From positions 1 to 64,000 of the forward strand of contig NZ_NNRI01000012.1 in assembly GCF_002270415.1 (NCBI RefSeq): a DNA stretch of 64,000 bases, given 5' to 3'. A program made the position numbers and the translations under genes. A model generated the notes under the pieces. That model was given only the letters and a program-made list of their open reading frames with translations, was not told the origin of the DNA and ran no database searches. Below, piece by piece: positions 36,416 through 45,756 of the stretch; within the stretch, counting starts at the first letter, position 1, and each line of letters starts with the position of its first letter. This stretch comes from Mesorhizobium sophorae. Its GTDB lineage: Bacteria; Pseudomonadota; Alphaproteobacteria; Rhizobiales; Rhizobiaceae.

Positions 36416-37660
36416 ATGTCCTCCATCCGCCCGCTGATCCCGCTCCTGCTCGCCGCCGGCATCCTGCTTGGCGGCAATGGGCTGCAGAGCACGCTGATCG
36501 CGCTGCGCGGCGCGCAGGAAGGGTTTTCCGCCTCCGACATCGGCCTGATGGGTACCTTCTACTTCGCCGGCTTCCTGCTCGGCTGCCTGGCCATCACCCG
36601 CATCATGAAGGCGGTGGGCCATATCAGGGCATTTTCGGCGCTGGCGGCAATCGCCTCTGTCGGCACCCTGTTGCTGGTGCTGGTTCTCGATCCGGTGATG
36701 TGGTGTGCGGTGCGCTTTGCCGGCGGCTTCTGCTTTGCTGGACTGTTCACCATCGTCGAAAGCTGGCTGAATTCCGGCGTCAGCAACCGCGACCGCGCGC
36801 GCGTGCTGGCGATCTACAGGATGGTCGACACCGGTTCGGTGACCGGCGCCCAGTTCCTCATCCCGATCTTCGGTGCCGGCGGCTTCACCATTTTTGCCAT
36901 CATGTCGATCATGATCACGCTCTCGCTGGTGCCGGTCTCGCTGGGCGACCGCTCCAACCCGACGCCGCCCGAGGAGGTCAAGCTCGACCTGGCGCGCGTC
37001 TGGCGGATTTCGCCGCTGGGCTGCTTCGGCTGCATGGCCGTCGGTGTCACCAACAGCGCCTTCCGCACATTGTCGCCGGTCTATGCCGAGCAGATCGGCA
37101 TGTCGGTTGCCGATGTCGTCACCTTCGTCAGCGTCGGCATCTTCGGCGGTGCCATCATCCAGTATCCGCTCGGCTACCTCTCCGATCGCTGGGACCGGCG
37201 CCGGGTGCTGTTGATGACCACCTGCTGCGCGATGCTTTCAGCACTGGCGCTGGTGTTCATCGCCGGCAGCAATCCGCTGCTCAACTTCGTCATCATCTTC
37301 ATCTTCGGCTGTTTCGCCATGCCGCTCTATTCGCTGTCGGCGGCGCATTCCAACGACCGCGCCGACACCGGCGAGTTCGTGCTGATCAACGCGGCTTTGA
37401 TGTTATTCTATTCCTTTGGTGCCATTGGCGGGCCGTTCGCCGCCTCGACGGCGATGCAGTATTTCGGTCCGAGCGCGCTGTTCGTGTTCAGCGCCGTCGT
37501 CTATGCGATCTTCATCGCCGTCATCCTCTACCGGATGCAGGCTCGCTCCGGCGTGCCGGCGGGCAAGCGCAGCCGGTTCACCGCGCTGTTGCGCACATCG
37601 ACGATTTTCGCGCGGCTGGCCAGAAGAAACGGCGATTCCGATGGGCCGGGAACCCCATGA
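36416..37660 (+). CDS. MFS transporter (YcaD-like)
   Basis: An inner-membrane protein of 414 residues with twelve helices. It starts MSSIRPLIPLLLAAGILLGG, with the long loop AGGFCFAGLFTIVESWLNSG near residue 100 that is typical of the YcaD/YfkF group. The second half begins near residue 205 (ISPLGCFGCMAVGVTNSA). The motif GYLSDRWDRRRVLL around 252 corresponds to motif A. Substrate unknown. The ATG at 36416 is used because the preceding 33 codons lack membrane character. Confidence 0.87.
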   Translation: MSSIRPLIPLLLAAGILLGGNGLQSTLIALRGAQEGFSASDIGLMGTFYFAGFLLGCLAITRIMKAVGHIRAFSALAAIASVGTLLLVLVLDPVMWCAVRFAGGFCFAGLFTIVESWLNSGVSNRDRARVLAIYRMVDTGSVTGAQFLIPIFGAGGFTIFAIMSIMITLSLVPVSLGDRSNPTPPEEVKLDLARVWRISPLGCFGCMAVGVTNSAFRTLSPVYAEQIGMSVADVVTFVSVGIFGGAIIQYPLGYLSDRWDRRRVLLMTTCCAMLSALALVFIAGSNPLLNFVIIFIFGCFAMPLYSLSAAHSNDRADTGEFVLINAALMLFYSFGAIGGPFAASTAMQYFGPSALFVFSAVVYAIFIAVILYRMQARSGVPAGKRSRFTALLRTSTIFARLARRNGDSDGPGTP

Positions 37661-37735
37661 CGATGGCGCCACAGCTTGACGAAAGCGCTTCCGGCTGAAA
37701 TCTAGGAAGACCTTACTCCTGTCAAAAGCGATTTG

Positions 37736-38887
37736 ATGCACGTCATCACCACCCAGAAAGAACTCGAGACCGTTCTCGCCGCTTTCGAAAAGTCGGATTT
37801 CGTCACCGTCGATACCGAATTCATTCGAGAAACGACCTTTTGGCCGATCCTGTGCCTGATCCAGATGGCCGCACCCGGCGTGACGGCGCTGATCGATCCG
37901 CTGTCGCCCGACATCAACCTGGCGCCATTCTTCAAGCTGATGGCCAACGAGGCGGTGGTCAAAGTCTTCCACGCCGCAAGGCAGGATATCGAAATCATCG
38001 TCCATCTCGGCGATCTCGTTCCGCATCCGGTGTTCGACACGCAAGTGGCGGCGATGGTCTGCGGCTTCGGCGACAGCGTTTCCTACGATCAGCTCGTGCA
38101 GCGGATCACCGGCGCGCGGCTCGACAAGTCATCGCGCTTCACCGACTGGCGCCACCGGCCGCTTTCCGACAAGCAGCTCGACTATGCGCTGGCCGACGTC
38201 ACCCATTTGATCGAGGTCTACCAGCACCTCAGCGCCGAGTTGGTGCGGGAAAACCGGGCTCACTGGCTGAACGAGGAGATGGATGTCCTCACCTCTCGCG
38301 AGACCTACGATCCGCATCCCGAGGACGCCTGGAAGCGGCTGAAGATGCGGCTGCGCAAACCGCAGGAACTGGCGATCGTGCAGGCCGTGGCCGCATGGCG
38401 CGAACGCGAGGCGCGGGAACGCGACGTACCGCGCGGCCGCGTGCTCAAGGACGACGCGATCTACGAGGTCGCGCAGCAGGCACCGCGCGACGCGGCGGCC
38501 CTTGGCAAGCTGCGCACGACGCCGAAAGGCTGGGAGCGCTCGTCGACGGCGACGGCCCTGCTTGGCGCTGTCAACGCCGCGCTTGCCTTGCCCAAGGAGC
38601 AGATGCCGAAGCTGCCGAAGAACTTCCAGCCGCCCGAAGGCTCGAGCGCGGCGTCGGAACTGTTGAAAGTGCTGCTCAGGATCGTCGCCGAAAAGGAAGG
38701 CGTCGCCTCGAAAGTGCTGGCCTCCAGCGATGACATCGACCGCATCGCGGCCGAGGGCGAGGAGGCCGACGTGCCAGCCCTGCAAGGCTGGCGGCGCGCG
38801 GTGTTCGGCGAGGCCGCGCTGAAGCTGGTGCGCGGCGAGATTGGCTTCAAGTTCGACAAGCGCAAGATCGCGGTTTTCGACCTCTAG
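37736..38887 (+). CDS. rnd: ribonuclease D
   Basis: RNase D is a 3'-5' exoribonuclease that trims tRNA precursors. The 383-residue protein has the DEDD exonuclease motifs: VTVDTEFIRE (Asp26, Glu28), FHAARQDIEI near 82, and LDYALADV near 150 with the conserved Tyr and Asp. C-terminal HRDC-like helices follow (KPQELAIVQAVAAWRE near 208). The ATG at 37736 is chosen over the TTG one codon before it. Confidence 0.93.
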   Translation: MHVITTQKELETVLAAFEKSDFVTVDTEFIRETTFWPILCLIQMAAPGVTALIDPLSPDINLAPFFKLMANEAVVKVFHAARQDIEIIVHLGDLVPHPVFDTQVAAMVCGFGDSVSYDQLVQRITGARLDKSSRFTDWRHRPLSDKQLDYALADVTHLIEVYQHLSAELVRENRAHWLNEEMDVLTSRETYDPHPEDAWKRLKMRLRKPQELAIVQAVAAWREREARERDVPRGRVLKDDAIYEVAQQAPRDAAALGKLRTTPKGWERSSTATALLGAVNAALALPKEQMPKLPKNFQPPEGSSAASELLKVLLRIVAEKEGVASKVLASSDDIDRIAAEGEEADVPALQGWRRAVFGEAALKLVRGEIGFKFDKRKIAVFDL

Positions 38888-38891
38888 GCGC

Positions 38892-38939
38892 TTTACCCCC
38901 GCTCCGCTTCGCGGAGCGCCCCTCCCTATAAGGGGTAAG
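38892..38939. terminator. nested palindrome between convergent genes
   Basis: An outer TTACCCC/GGGGTAA pair encloses the hairpin GCTCCGC-TTC-GCGGAGC. The unit fills the gap between convergent rnd and the MAPEG gene and probably stops transcription from both sides. Its form also fits the short rhizobial repeats elsewhere in this window. Confidence 0.6.
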
Positions 38940-38946
38940 CAGATGC

Positions 38947-39366
38947 TTACACGGCTCCGAGCAGATGCAGCGCAAACCAGATCCAGGCGAGCGCCAGCAC
39001 GGTAGCACCGAGGAAGAAAGAGCGGCTGCGCAGCCGCAGATTGTTGCTGGTCAGGTGGACCCAGGCGTGGAAATAGCGCGACGCGACAAAAATCCACATC
39101 AGCGCCAGCGTCAGGAAGTTGACGCCGTTGGTCACTTGCAGCGTCAGGCACAGCACGTAGAACAGCACCGGCAATTCGAACTGGTTGATGAGATTGCTGG
39201 CAACGGTGATGCTGGAGGCCGGCTCGGTCGAGCGTAGCTTGTACTGACCGGCCTTGGCTTCACCTGACCTGACCGCCCCGTATCTGCGGTGACCCAGGAC
39301 GATATAGACGATGTAGATCAGCAGCACCTGTGCCAGCAACGGCCAGAAGATCGTGGTCTGGTTCAT
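38947..39366 (-). CDS. MAPEG family membrane protein
   Basis: This 139-residue protein has four helices. It shows the MAPEG pattern, with the first helix ILWPLLAQVLLIYI-like, NLINQFELPVLFYVLCLTL near residue 62 and YFHAWVHLTSNNLRLRSR near 98. Eukaryotic relatives metabolise eicosanoids and glutathione conjugates; bacterial roles are unclear. It may be co-transcribed with guaB and the membrane protein upstream, 24 bases away. Confidence 0.85.
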   Translation of the reverse strand: MNQTTIFWPLLAQVLLIYIVYIVLGHRRYGAVRSGEAKAGQYKLRSTEPASSITVASNLINQFELPVLFYVLCLTLQVTNGVNFLTLALMWIFVASRYFHAWVHLTSNNLRLRSRSFFLGATVLALAWIWFALHLLGAV

Positions 39367-39390
39367 GAACTGCCCTGCCCCGTTTTGGCG

Positions 39391-40014
39391 TCAAGCCTGG
39401 TGTTTCTGGCCCGCCAGCCAGAAAGCGGCGATGACGGTCAGCGGGACGGCGAGAAGCGCGAATTTGGTGACGATCAGCGCTGACGCGAGAGACAGCGAAT
39501 CCGGATTGGCTGACAGGAAATCGGACAGCAGGCTCGCCACCGCGATGTTCTGGGCATAATCGGCCAGCGTGTAGGGCAGTACCAGAATCAGCGCGAAGAT
39601 CGACTGCAACTGACCCGGCAACACGCGGAAATTCTTCAATCGCCGGCCGGTGGCCAGGATCAGGCTGACCAGTGTAACCGACAACAGCGCCGGGAACAGC
39701 AAATCAAAGGTCAGATAGTGCCAGACGAGAATGATCTCGCCGCCGCGCCGGCCGAGCGCCGTCAGCCAGGCCATGCCTTCGTCCGGCGTGAAGCCGAGAA
39801 AGCGCATATCAAGTGACGCCAGGCCGCCGCTCAACTGGCGGAAATAGAAGAATTCCAGCACCGTCATGGCGATGAAAACCGCCGCCGACAGGAAACAGAG
39901 CGCGGCCGCGTGGCGCGACAGCCGCAGGATCGTTGCGGCCAGGTTGCGCCAGAGCCCGTACGGATCAGGCTCCGCCGGGATAATTCGGGCTTTCGCGGGT
40001 AATCGTGACGTCAT
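39391..40014 (-). CDS. hypothetical membrane protein overlapping guaB
   Basis: The ATG at 40014 gives 207 residues with about five hydrophobic helices (from residue 30 onwards). The N-terminal 28 residues are basic and cytoplasmic. The reading frame overlaps the last 50 bases of guaB in another frame. I find no better start, because the next in-frame ATG falls within the first membrane helix. The family is not recognised. Order and strand suggest co-expression with guaB. Confidence 0.7.
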   Translation of the reverse strand: MTSRLPAKARIIPAEPDPYGLWRNLAATILRLSRHAAALCFLSAAVFIAMTVLEFFYFRQLSGGLASLDMRFLGFTPDEGMAWLTALGRRGGEIILVWHYLTFDLLFPALLSVTLVSLILATGRRLKNFRVLPGQLQSIFALILVLPYTLADYAQNIAVASLLSDFLSANPDSLSLASALIVTKFALLAVPLTVIAAFWLAGQKHQA

Positions 40015-41467
40015 GGGCGTGGCTTTCACGAAGTCCGGCGTTGGATATGCGTACAAAAGTGGCGCGTTCGCGGAAATCGGCAAGATCGCGACCGCCGACA
40101 TAACCCATAGCGGCTTTCAGCCCGCCTGCAAGCTGGTGCAGCACGCCAGACACAGGTCCTTTGTAGGGAACTTGCCCCTCGATGCCTTCCGGGACCAGTT
40201 TCAGCGTGTCGCGCACCTCGGCCTGGAAGTAGCGATCGGCGGAGCCCCGCGCCATGGCGCCGACCGAACCCATGCCGCGATAGGCCTTGAAGGAGCGGCC
40301 CTGATGCAGATAGACCTCGCCCGGGCTTTCATCGGTGCCGGCCAGGAGCGAGCCGATCATGGCTGCGCTGGCGCCGGCGGCGAGCGCCTTGGCCAGATCG
40401 CCGGAATATTTGATGCCGCCGTCGGCGATCACCGAGACGCCTGATTTGTGCGCCGTCTCGACCGCCGACATGATGGCCGAAAGCTGCGGCACCCCGACGC
40501 CGGCAACGATGCGGGTGGTGCAGATCGAGCCCGGGCCGATGCCGACCTTGACGGCATCCGCGCCGGCGTCGATCAGCGCCTGCGTGCCTTCGGCGGTGGC
40601 GACGTTGCCGGCCAGGATGCGAACCGAGTTGGAGAGCTTCTTGGCGCGCGCCACCGCGTCCAGCACGCGCTGTGAATGGCCGTGCGCGGTGTCGATGACC
40701 AGAAGATCGACGCCGGCATCGATGAGACGTTCGGCGCGCTCGAAACCGTCATCGCCGACGCTGGTGGCGGCGGCGGCGCGCAAGCGGCCCTGCGCGTCCT
40801 TGGTGGCGTGCGGATTGAGCTGCGACTTCTCGATGTCCTTGACGGTGATCAGCCCGACGCAATTGCCTCGGCTGTCGACGACGACCAGTTTTTCGATGCG
40901 GTGCTGATGCAGGAGGCGCTTGGCCTCGTCCTGGTCGACATTCTCCTTGACCGTGATCAGGTTCTCACGCGTCATCAGTTCGTAGACCTTCTGCGCCGGA
41001 TCGGACGCGAAGCGCACGTCGCGATTGGTCAGGATGCCGACCAGCCGACCGATCTTCTGGCCGCCGGTGCCGCCATTCTCGACCACCGGAATGCCCGAAA
41101 TCGAATAGGTCCGCATCAGCGAAAGCGCGTCGGCAAGGGTGGCGTCGGGGCCGATGGTGACGGGATTGATCACCATGCCGGATTCGAACTTCTTGACCTG
41201 CCGCACCTGCTCGGCCTGCTCGGCCGGCGCGAAATTGCGGTGGATGACGCCAATGCCACCGGCCTGGGCCATGGCGATGGCAAGCCGCGCTTCGGTGACG
41301 GTGTCCATCGCCGCCGACAGGATCGGCACATTGAGGTCGATGTCGCCGGCAATGCGCGTGCGGACATCGGTCTCGCCGGGCATGACCTCGGAATGACCGG
41401 GCTGCAGAAGCACGTCGTCAAAGGTGAGCGCCAGGGCGCCGGTGGACGTTTCGATGATTTTTGCCAT
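39965..41467 (-). CDS. guaB: inosine-5'-monophosphate dehydrogenase
   Basis: GuaB oxidises IMP to XMP with NAD, the committed step of guanine nucleotide synthesis. The 500-residue protein has the start FDDVLLQPGHSEVMP and two CBS domains (about 95-220, with ISGIPVVENGG and EKLVVVDSRGNCVGLITVKD). The catalytic loop is GIGPGSICTTRIVAGVGVPQ with Cys316, and the flap region has SVGAMARGSADRYFQ. The ATG at 41467 is the family start; an open extension to 41749 is unrelated. Confidence 0.96.
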   Translation of the reverse strand: MAKIIETSTGALALTFDDVLLQPGHSEVMPGETDVRTRIAGDIDLNVPILSAAMDTVTEARLAIAMAQAGGIGVIHRNFAPAEQAEQVRQVKKFESGMVINPVTIGPDATLADALSLMRTYSISGIPVVENGGTGGQKIGRLVGILTNRDVRFASDPAQKVYELMTRENLITVKENVDQDEAKRLLHQHRIEKLVVVDSRGNCVGLITVKDIEKSQLNPHATKDAQGRLRAAAATSVGDDGFERAERLIDAGVDLLVIDTAHGHSQRVLDAVARAKKLSNSVRILAGNVATAEGTQALIDAGADAVKVGIGPGSICTTRIVAGVGVPQLSAIMSAVETAHKSGVSVIADGGIKYSGDLAKALAAGASAAMIGSLLAGTDESPGEVYLHQGRSFKAYRGMGSVGAMARGSADRYFQAEVRDTLKLVPEGIEGQVPYKGPVSGVLHQLAGGLKAAMGYVGGRDLADFRERATFVRISNAGLRESHAHDVTITRESPNYPGGA

Positions 41468-41704
41468 GGCCAGTCCTCGGAATACAAAAAAGCGCTTGGC
41501 CAGGATGGACAGCGCCGACTCGTCTTCTTCCCTTTCAGGATTGGCGCTGGCTCGTAACACGTCCCGCCGCCGATGAAAAGCCGATGATTTCACGCTCCCG
41601 TAAAGGTGACGTGACGCCGAACGGACGTCATCTGCGGTTGCGGTCGCACAAAAGTGACAGCAAATTAATGCGACATCCGCCACAAGCCGTGATAACCGCC
41701 CTGC

Positions 41705-43189
41705 GTGTCGGCTTGCCCCAAGGTCGGCAAGCAATTGACGACGAAACATTCAGTCCGGACGCGTTCCTTGAACCGCACCATTCCGCTCATCCTGGCGGTC
41801 GCTCTTTTCATGGAGAACATGGATTCGACCGTCATCGCGACATCGCTGCCGGCGATCGCCATCGACATCCATACCAGCCCGATCGCGCTGAAGCTGGCGC
41901 TGACGGCCTATCTGGTGTCGCTGGCGATCTTCATTCCGATCAGTGGCTGGATGGCCGACCGCTTCGGCGCCAAGAATGTCTTTCGTGCCGCGATCGCGGT
42001 CTTCATCGTCGGCTCGATCGCCTGCGCCCTTTCCGGTTCGCTACCGGCTTTCGTGGTGTCACGTTTCCTGCAAGGCATTGGCGGCGCCATGATGACACCG
42101 GTCGGGCGACTGGTGCTGGTGCGCGCGACACCGAAAAGTGAACTGGTCGCGGCTATGTCCTGGCTGACCGTTCCGGCGCTGGTCGGGCCGCTGGTCGGAC
42201 CGCCGATCGGCGGCTTCATCACCACCTATTTCACCTGGCACTGGATCTTCCTGATCAATGTGCCGATAGGCCTGATCGGCATCTGGCTGGCGACGCACTT
42301 CCTGCCGCGGACCGAACCAACGCAGAACCCGCCACTTGATTTCATCGGCTTCGTGCTGAGCGGGCTGGCGGCATCGGGCGTGGTGTTCGGCCTGTCGGTG
42401 GTCAGCCTGCCATATCTGCCGCCGATCGTCGGCGTCATCACAGTGGTAGTCGGCCTGGCGTCGGGAGCACTCTATTTGCTGCATGCGCGCCGCGCCAAAA
42501 ATCCGCTGCTGGCGCTCGAGTTGTTCCGCAACCAGGTGTTCCGCTCTTCAGTGCTCGGCGGCTCGTTGTTCCGCATCGGCATTGGCGCCGTGCCGTTCCT
42601 ACTGCCGTTGATGTTCCAGATCGGCTTCGGACTGACGCCCTTTCAGTCGGGCATGATCACCTTCGTCTCGGCGATCGGGGCCATCGGCATGAAACTCGTC
42701 ACCGCGCTGATCTTCCGCGTCGCCGGCTTCCGCCGCGTGCTGGTCGTCGGTTCGCTGGTCGCCGCGGCGTCGATTGCCATCAACGGGCTGTTCACACCCG
42801 ACACACCCTATCTGTTGATGCTGGCCATGCTTTTGGTCGGCGGCTTCATCCGCTCGATGTTCTTTACTGGCGTCAATGCACTTGCCTATGCCGAGGTTTC
42901 GGCTGAAGACACCAGCAAGGCGACGCCGATTACCGCCGTCTTCCAGCAGCTTTCGATCGCGCTCGGCGTGGCGCTGGCCGGCGGCATCCTGGAAGTTTCG
43001 ACGTCAATCCATGGCGGTCCGCTGTCGCTGGACGACTTTCACATTGCCTTCTTCATCGTAGCGGCTGTATCGGCGGCGGCGGCGCTGTCGTTCGTGCGGC
43101 TGGCGCCCGATGCCGGCAACGCCATCTCCGGCCATGGCCGGCTGAGCACGCCCAAGACGCTGGAACCGGTGAGCCCGCCTGGCAATTGA
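41705..43189 (+). CDS. MFS drug transporter, DHA2 (14-helix) type
   Basis: An inner-membrane protein of 494 residues with about fourteen helices. Helix 1 carries MENMDSTVIATSLPAIA, the typical DHA2/EmrB motif D1. The motif-A loop ISGWMADRFGAKNVF follows, and helix 5 has PALVGPLVGPPIGGFI. It probably exports toxic compounds using protons. The start is uncertain: a GTG at 41705 gives the longest form, while residues before RTIPLILAVALF are not needed for the fold. Confidence 0.88.
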   Translation: MSACPKVGKQLTTKHSVRTRSLNRTIPLILAVALFMENMDSTVIATSLPAIAIDIHTSPIALKLALTAYLVSLAIFIPISGWMADRFGAKNVFRAAIAVFIVGSIACALSGSLPAFVVSRFLQGIGGAMMTPVGRLVLVRATPKSELVAAMSWLTVPALVGPLVGPPIGGFITTYFTWHWIFLINVPIGLIGIWLATHFLPRTEPTQNPPLDFIGFVLSGLAASGVVFGLSVVSLPYLPPIVGVITVVVGLASGALYLLHARRAKNPLLALELFRNQVFRSSVLGGSLFRIGIGAVPFLLPLMFQIGFGLTPFQSGMITFVSAIGAIGMKLVTALIFRVAGFRRVLVVGSLVAAASIAINGLFTPDTPYLLMLAMLLVGGFIRSMFFTGVNALAYAEVSAEDTSKATPITAVFQQLSIALGVALAGGILEVSTSIHGGPLSLDDFHIAFFIVAAVSAAAALSFVRLAPDAGNAISGHGRLSTPKTLEPVSPPGN

Positions 43190-43210
43190 TGCCGACCCGG
43201 AAGGCAGCCG

Positions 43211-43963
43211 TCAGCCTTCGGACGGCTCCTGCTCAGCGCGTTCGACCTGGGCACCATCCGGCGCCGTGCGTCCCTTGAAATCCTTGGCCAACAGATAGAG
43301 CTCGACCGATTCGTCGCGCGACGCCGGCGGCTTGACGTGATGGACCGAGCGGAAATTGCGCTTGAGCATCGAGAGCAGTTCGTTTTCAGCGCCGCCCTGG
43401 AAGGTCTTGGCGAGGAAATGCCCGCCCGGCTTCAGGACCGACAGCGCGAAATCGGCCGCCACCTCGCACAGATGCATGGTGCGGATATGGTCGGTCCTCT
43501 TGTGGCCGGTGGTGGGTGCCGCCATGTCGGACAGCACGACATCCGGGTCGCCGCCCAGCGCCTCGGCCAGCTTCTGCGGTGCCAGCGGATCGAGGAAATC
43601 CATCAACAGCACCGGCGCACCGGGCACGGCATCCATTTCCAGATAGTCGATGCCGACGACATGCGGCTTGTCGGCCGTCGATTTCGTGCGCGCCGCGGCA
43701 ACCTGGCACCAGCCGCCGGGGGCAGCACCCAGATCGATCACCTTCATACCGGGTTTCAGCAGATGATGCTTGTCGTCGATCTCGATCAGCTTGTAGGCCG
43801 CGCGCGAGCGGTAGCCATCCGCCTTGGAGCGCTGGACATAGGGATCGTTGATGTGGCGCTGCAGCCAGCGACGCGACGATTCCTTCAGGCCGCTCTTCTT
43901 CTTGATCCGCGTCTTCAGCACGCGAATGCTCGCAGACCCTGGTTTTTCCGGTTTCTTGGTCAT
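43211..43963 (-). CDS. rlmE: 23S rRNA (uridine-2'-O-)-methyltransferase
   Basis: RlmE (FtsJ/RrmJ) methylates U2552 of 23S rRNA late in ribosome assembly. The 250-residue protein has an N-terminal RSRAAYKLIEID (catalytic Lys), the SAM motif KVIDLGAAPGGWCQVA, and the VLSDMAAPTTG aspartate. FLAKTFQGG (Lys) and SVELYLLAKDF (Glu) complete the K-D-K-E tetrad. A charged N-terminal extension of about 40 residues is common in alphaproteobacteria. It lies downstream of ppx/gppA on the same strand, separated by repeats. Confidence 0.94.
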   Translation of the reverse strand: MTKKPEKPGSASIRVLKTRIKKKSGLKESSRRWLQRHINDPYVQRSKADGYRSRAAYKLIEIDDKHHLLKPGMKVIDLGAAPGGWCQVAAARTKSTADKPHVVGIDYLEMDAVPGAPVLLMDFLDPLAPQKLAEALGGDPDVVLSDMAAPTTGHKRTDHIRTMHLCEVAADFALSVLKPGGHFLAKTFQGGAENELLSMLKRNFRSVHHVKPPASRDESVELYLLAKDFKGRTAPDGAQVERAEQEPSEG

Positions 43964-43973
43964 TGCCTAATTT

Positions 43974-44110
43974 CTTGCCTGAGCATGGCCTTTTCCGAAA
44001 ACCGGGCGCCACTTTTCGCTGACGCGGTCCTTCGGTTCGGGATCATGCTCGCCTTCTTGCCTGAGCATGATCTGTTCCGAAAACCGGTCGCCACTTTTCG
44101 GGATCATGCT
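43974..44110. repeat. two copies of a widespread rhizobial palindromic repeat
   Basis: The units at about 43974-44019 and 44055-44110 share TTGCCTGAGCATG, TTCCGAAAACCG and GCCACTTTTCG. The motif is extremely common in Rhizobiales intergenic DNA by my recollection. The second copy ends GGGATCATGCT and runs into the ppx/gppA gene, supplying its stop codon. The stem pairs GAGCATGATC with GATCATGC. Confidence 0.8.
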
Positions 44111-45453
44111 GTGCCACGTCCATCGTTGCGCCAGACGCCGTCATCGGCCATCAACTCGCTCAATATGCCCTCGCGCAGGCCACGGTCGGCGACGCGCAGC
44201 CGATCCGACGGCCATACCGCGCGGATCGCTTCGAGGATAGCACAGCCGGCCAGCACCAAATCGGCGCGATCAGCCCCGATGCAAGGGTTGGCGCAGCGCT
44301 GCTGGAAATCCCAGCCGACCAGCTTTTCGACCATGCGGTCGACGCTGTCGCGGTCCATCCACAGCCCGTCGACCCGTCGGCGGTCGTAGCGTTCGAGGTC
44401 AAGGTGGACGCCGGCCAGAGTCGTCACAGTGCCCGACGTGCCGAGCAGGTGGAAATTCGGGCTGGCCTTGAGATGGCTTAAGCGGTCGCGGCCGTCGAAG
44501 CTGGCCAACCGGTTGGCGACGTCGTCGACCATGGCGGCAAAGATCTCGCGTGTCACTGTGCGGCCGCCGAAACGCTCGGCCAGCGACACGACGCCGACCG
44601 GCAGCGACGTCCACGACACGATATGGTGAGCGAGCCGCGGCGAACGGCGGCCGCTGAGGTCGATCAGCGCGATTTCGGACGAACCACCGCCAATGTCGAA
44701 CAGGACGACGCCTTGCGTGTCGCGCTCGACCAGCGAACCGCAGCCGGAAACCGCGAGCCGCGCTTCGGTCTGGCGATCGATGATCTCGAGCTTCAGGCCG
44801 GCCTCGCGCTCGACGCGGTCGAGGAATTCGACGCCGTTTTCAGCCGAGCGGCAGGCTTCGGTGGCGATCAGCCGGGCTTTTCTGATCTTGCGGTTGCGCA
44901 ATTTGTCGCCGCAGATCTTCAGCGCCTCGACCGCGCGGTCCATCGCCGGCTGGCCGAGCCGGCCGTTGGCTGTGAGCCCCTCGCCCAGCCTGACGATGCG
45001 CGAAAAGGCATCGATGACCCGGAACTGGCCATGCCGCGTCGGCACGGCAACCAGCAACCGGCAATTGTTGGTGCCGAGGTCGAGAGCCGCAAACACCGGA
45101 AGCTCCTGCAGCGGCGACCGGTGGGCGCCCGGTTCGTGCCGTGCTGGCGCAACGGCGGGCAAGACCACCGAATTGGGCAGTTTGGCCGCTTCCGCCGTCG
45201 AACTGGCGTTGCCGGGTACAGGCGATCGATTCCCTATGGGATGCGCCTCGTCGCGCGCAAAAACCTTGCGCCCGCGCCTTCGCTTGCGCCGCTTCTTGGG
45301 CTTGCCCTTCTGGTTATGGGTTGCGTTACCCGCCTGCCCGTCGGCGGAGCGGGACTCCGTCGGGCGGCTTTGCCGCCATGAGCCTACTGGCCCTGGGGAA
45401 GCGCTGGACGCACCCACCTCCGGCGCGCCGGCGCCGGTGTCGCGGTCTTCCAC
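44104..45453 (-). CDS. Ppx/GppA family phosphatase
   Basis: Enzymes of this family hydrolyse polyphosphate or pppGpp. The protein of 449 residues has the ASKHA phosphate loop ALDLGTNNCRLLVA near residue 124. IATEACRSAENG (near 192), VLFDIGGGSSEIALID (near 238) and LLGTSGTVTTLAG (near 340) follow. About 115 N-terminal residues are an unusual low-complexity, basic region (KGKPKKRRKRRRGRKVF) that could bind nucleic acid or be partly untranslated if a later start is used. The TGA stop comes from the flanking repeat. Confidence 0.9.
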   Translation of the reverse strand: MEDRDTGAGAPEVGASSASPGPVGSWRQSRPTESRSADGQAGNATHNQKGKPKKRRKRRRGRKVFARDEAHPIGNRSPVPGNASSTAEAAKLPNSVVLPAVAPARHEPGAHRSPLQELPVFAALDLGTNNCRLLVAVPTRHGQFRVIDAFSRIVRLGEGLTANGRLGQPAMDRAVEALKICGDKLRNRKIRKARLIATEACRSAENGVEFLDRVEREAGLKLEIIDRQTEARLAVSGCGSLVERDTQGVVLFDIGGGSSEIALIDLSGRRSPRLAHHIVSWTSLPVGVVSLAERFGGRTVTREIFAAMVDDVANRLASFDGRDRLSHLKASPNFHLLGTSGTVTTLAGVHLDLERYDRRRVDGLWMDRDSVDRMVEKLVGWDFQQRCANPCIGADRADLVLAGCAILEAIRAVWPSDRLRVADRGLREGILSELMADDGVWRNDGRGTA

Positions 45454-45756
45454 TGTCGTTCCTTCCGGCGCCGCGCGAACCGATGACGGACGCAGCAGGC
45501 GCTTTGACGTGTTTTAAGTTGCCGCCAGACTAACAGTGCCGCGCCCGATCACCAAGAGCCGCGCGCTCAATTCTGCCGGCTCGGCGCGTGAACCGCCATT
45601 GAGGCCGTGCCACGCAATGTACCGTAAGCTTCGATTGGTAGGCGCAATGCCGGCTGGCGTCCCGTTGGGCCGCCCTCGACGCAGACAATTCCTGCCGGCT
45701 GCCGCAACGCAAAGCGTTCGCGGTTGAATAGCCGGCTTCAATGAGGCATTTCTGAA
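45454..45756. other. intergenic region, about 300 bases, no gene seen
   Basis: It separates divergent ppx/gppA and the YbhN-like gene and should hold both promoters. A 63-codon frame at 45536-45727 has no ribosome-binding site and rhizobial-atypical composition, so I do not call it. Confidence 0.45.

Noticed and set aside
45536..45727. 63-codon plus-strand ORF before the YbhN-like gene
   Set aside because: No ribosome-binding site, proline/arginine-rich shadow-like composition and no recognisable motif.
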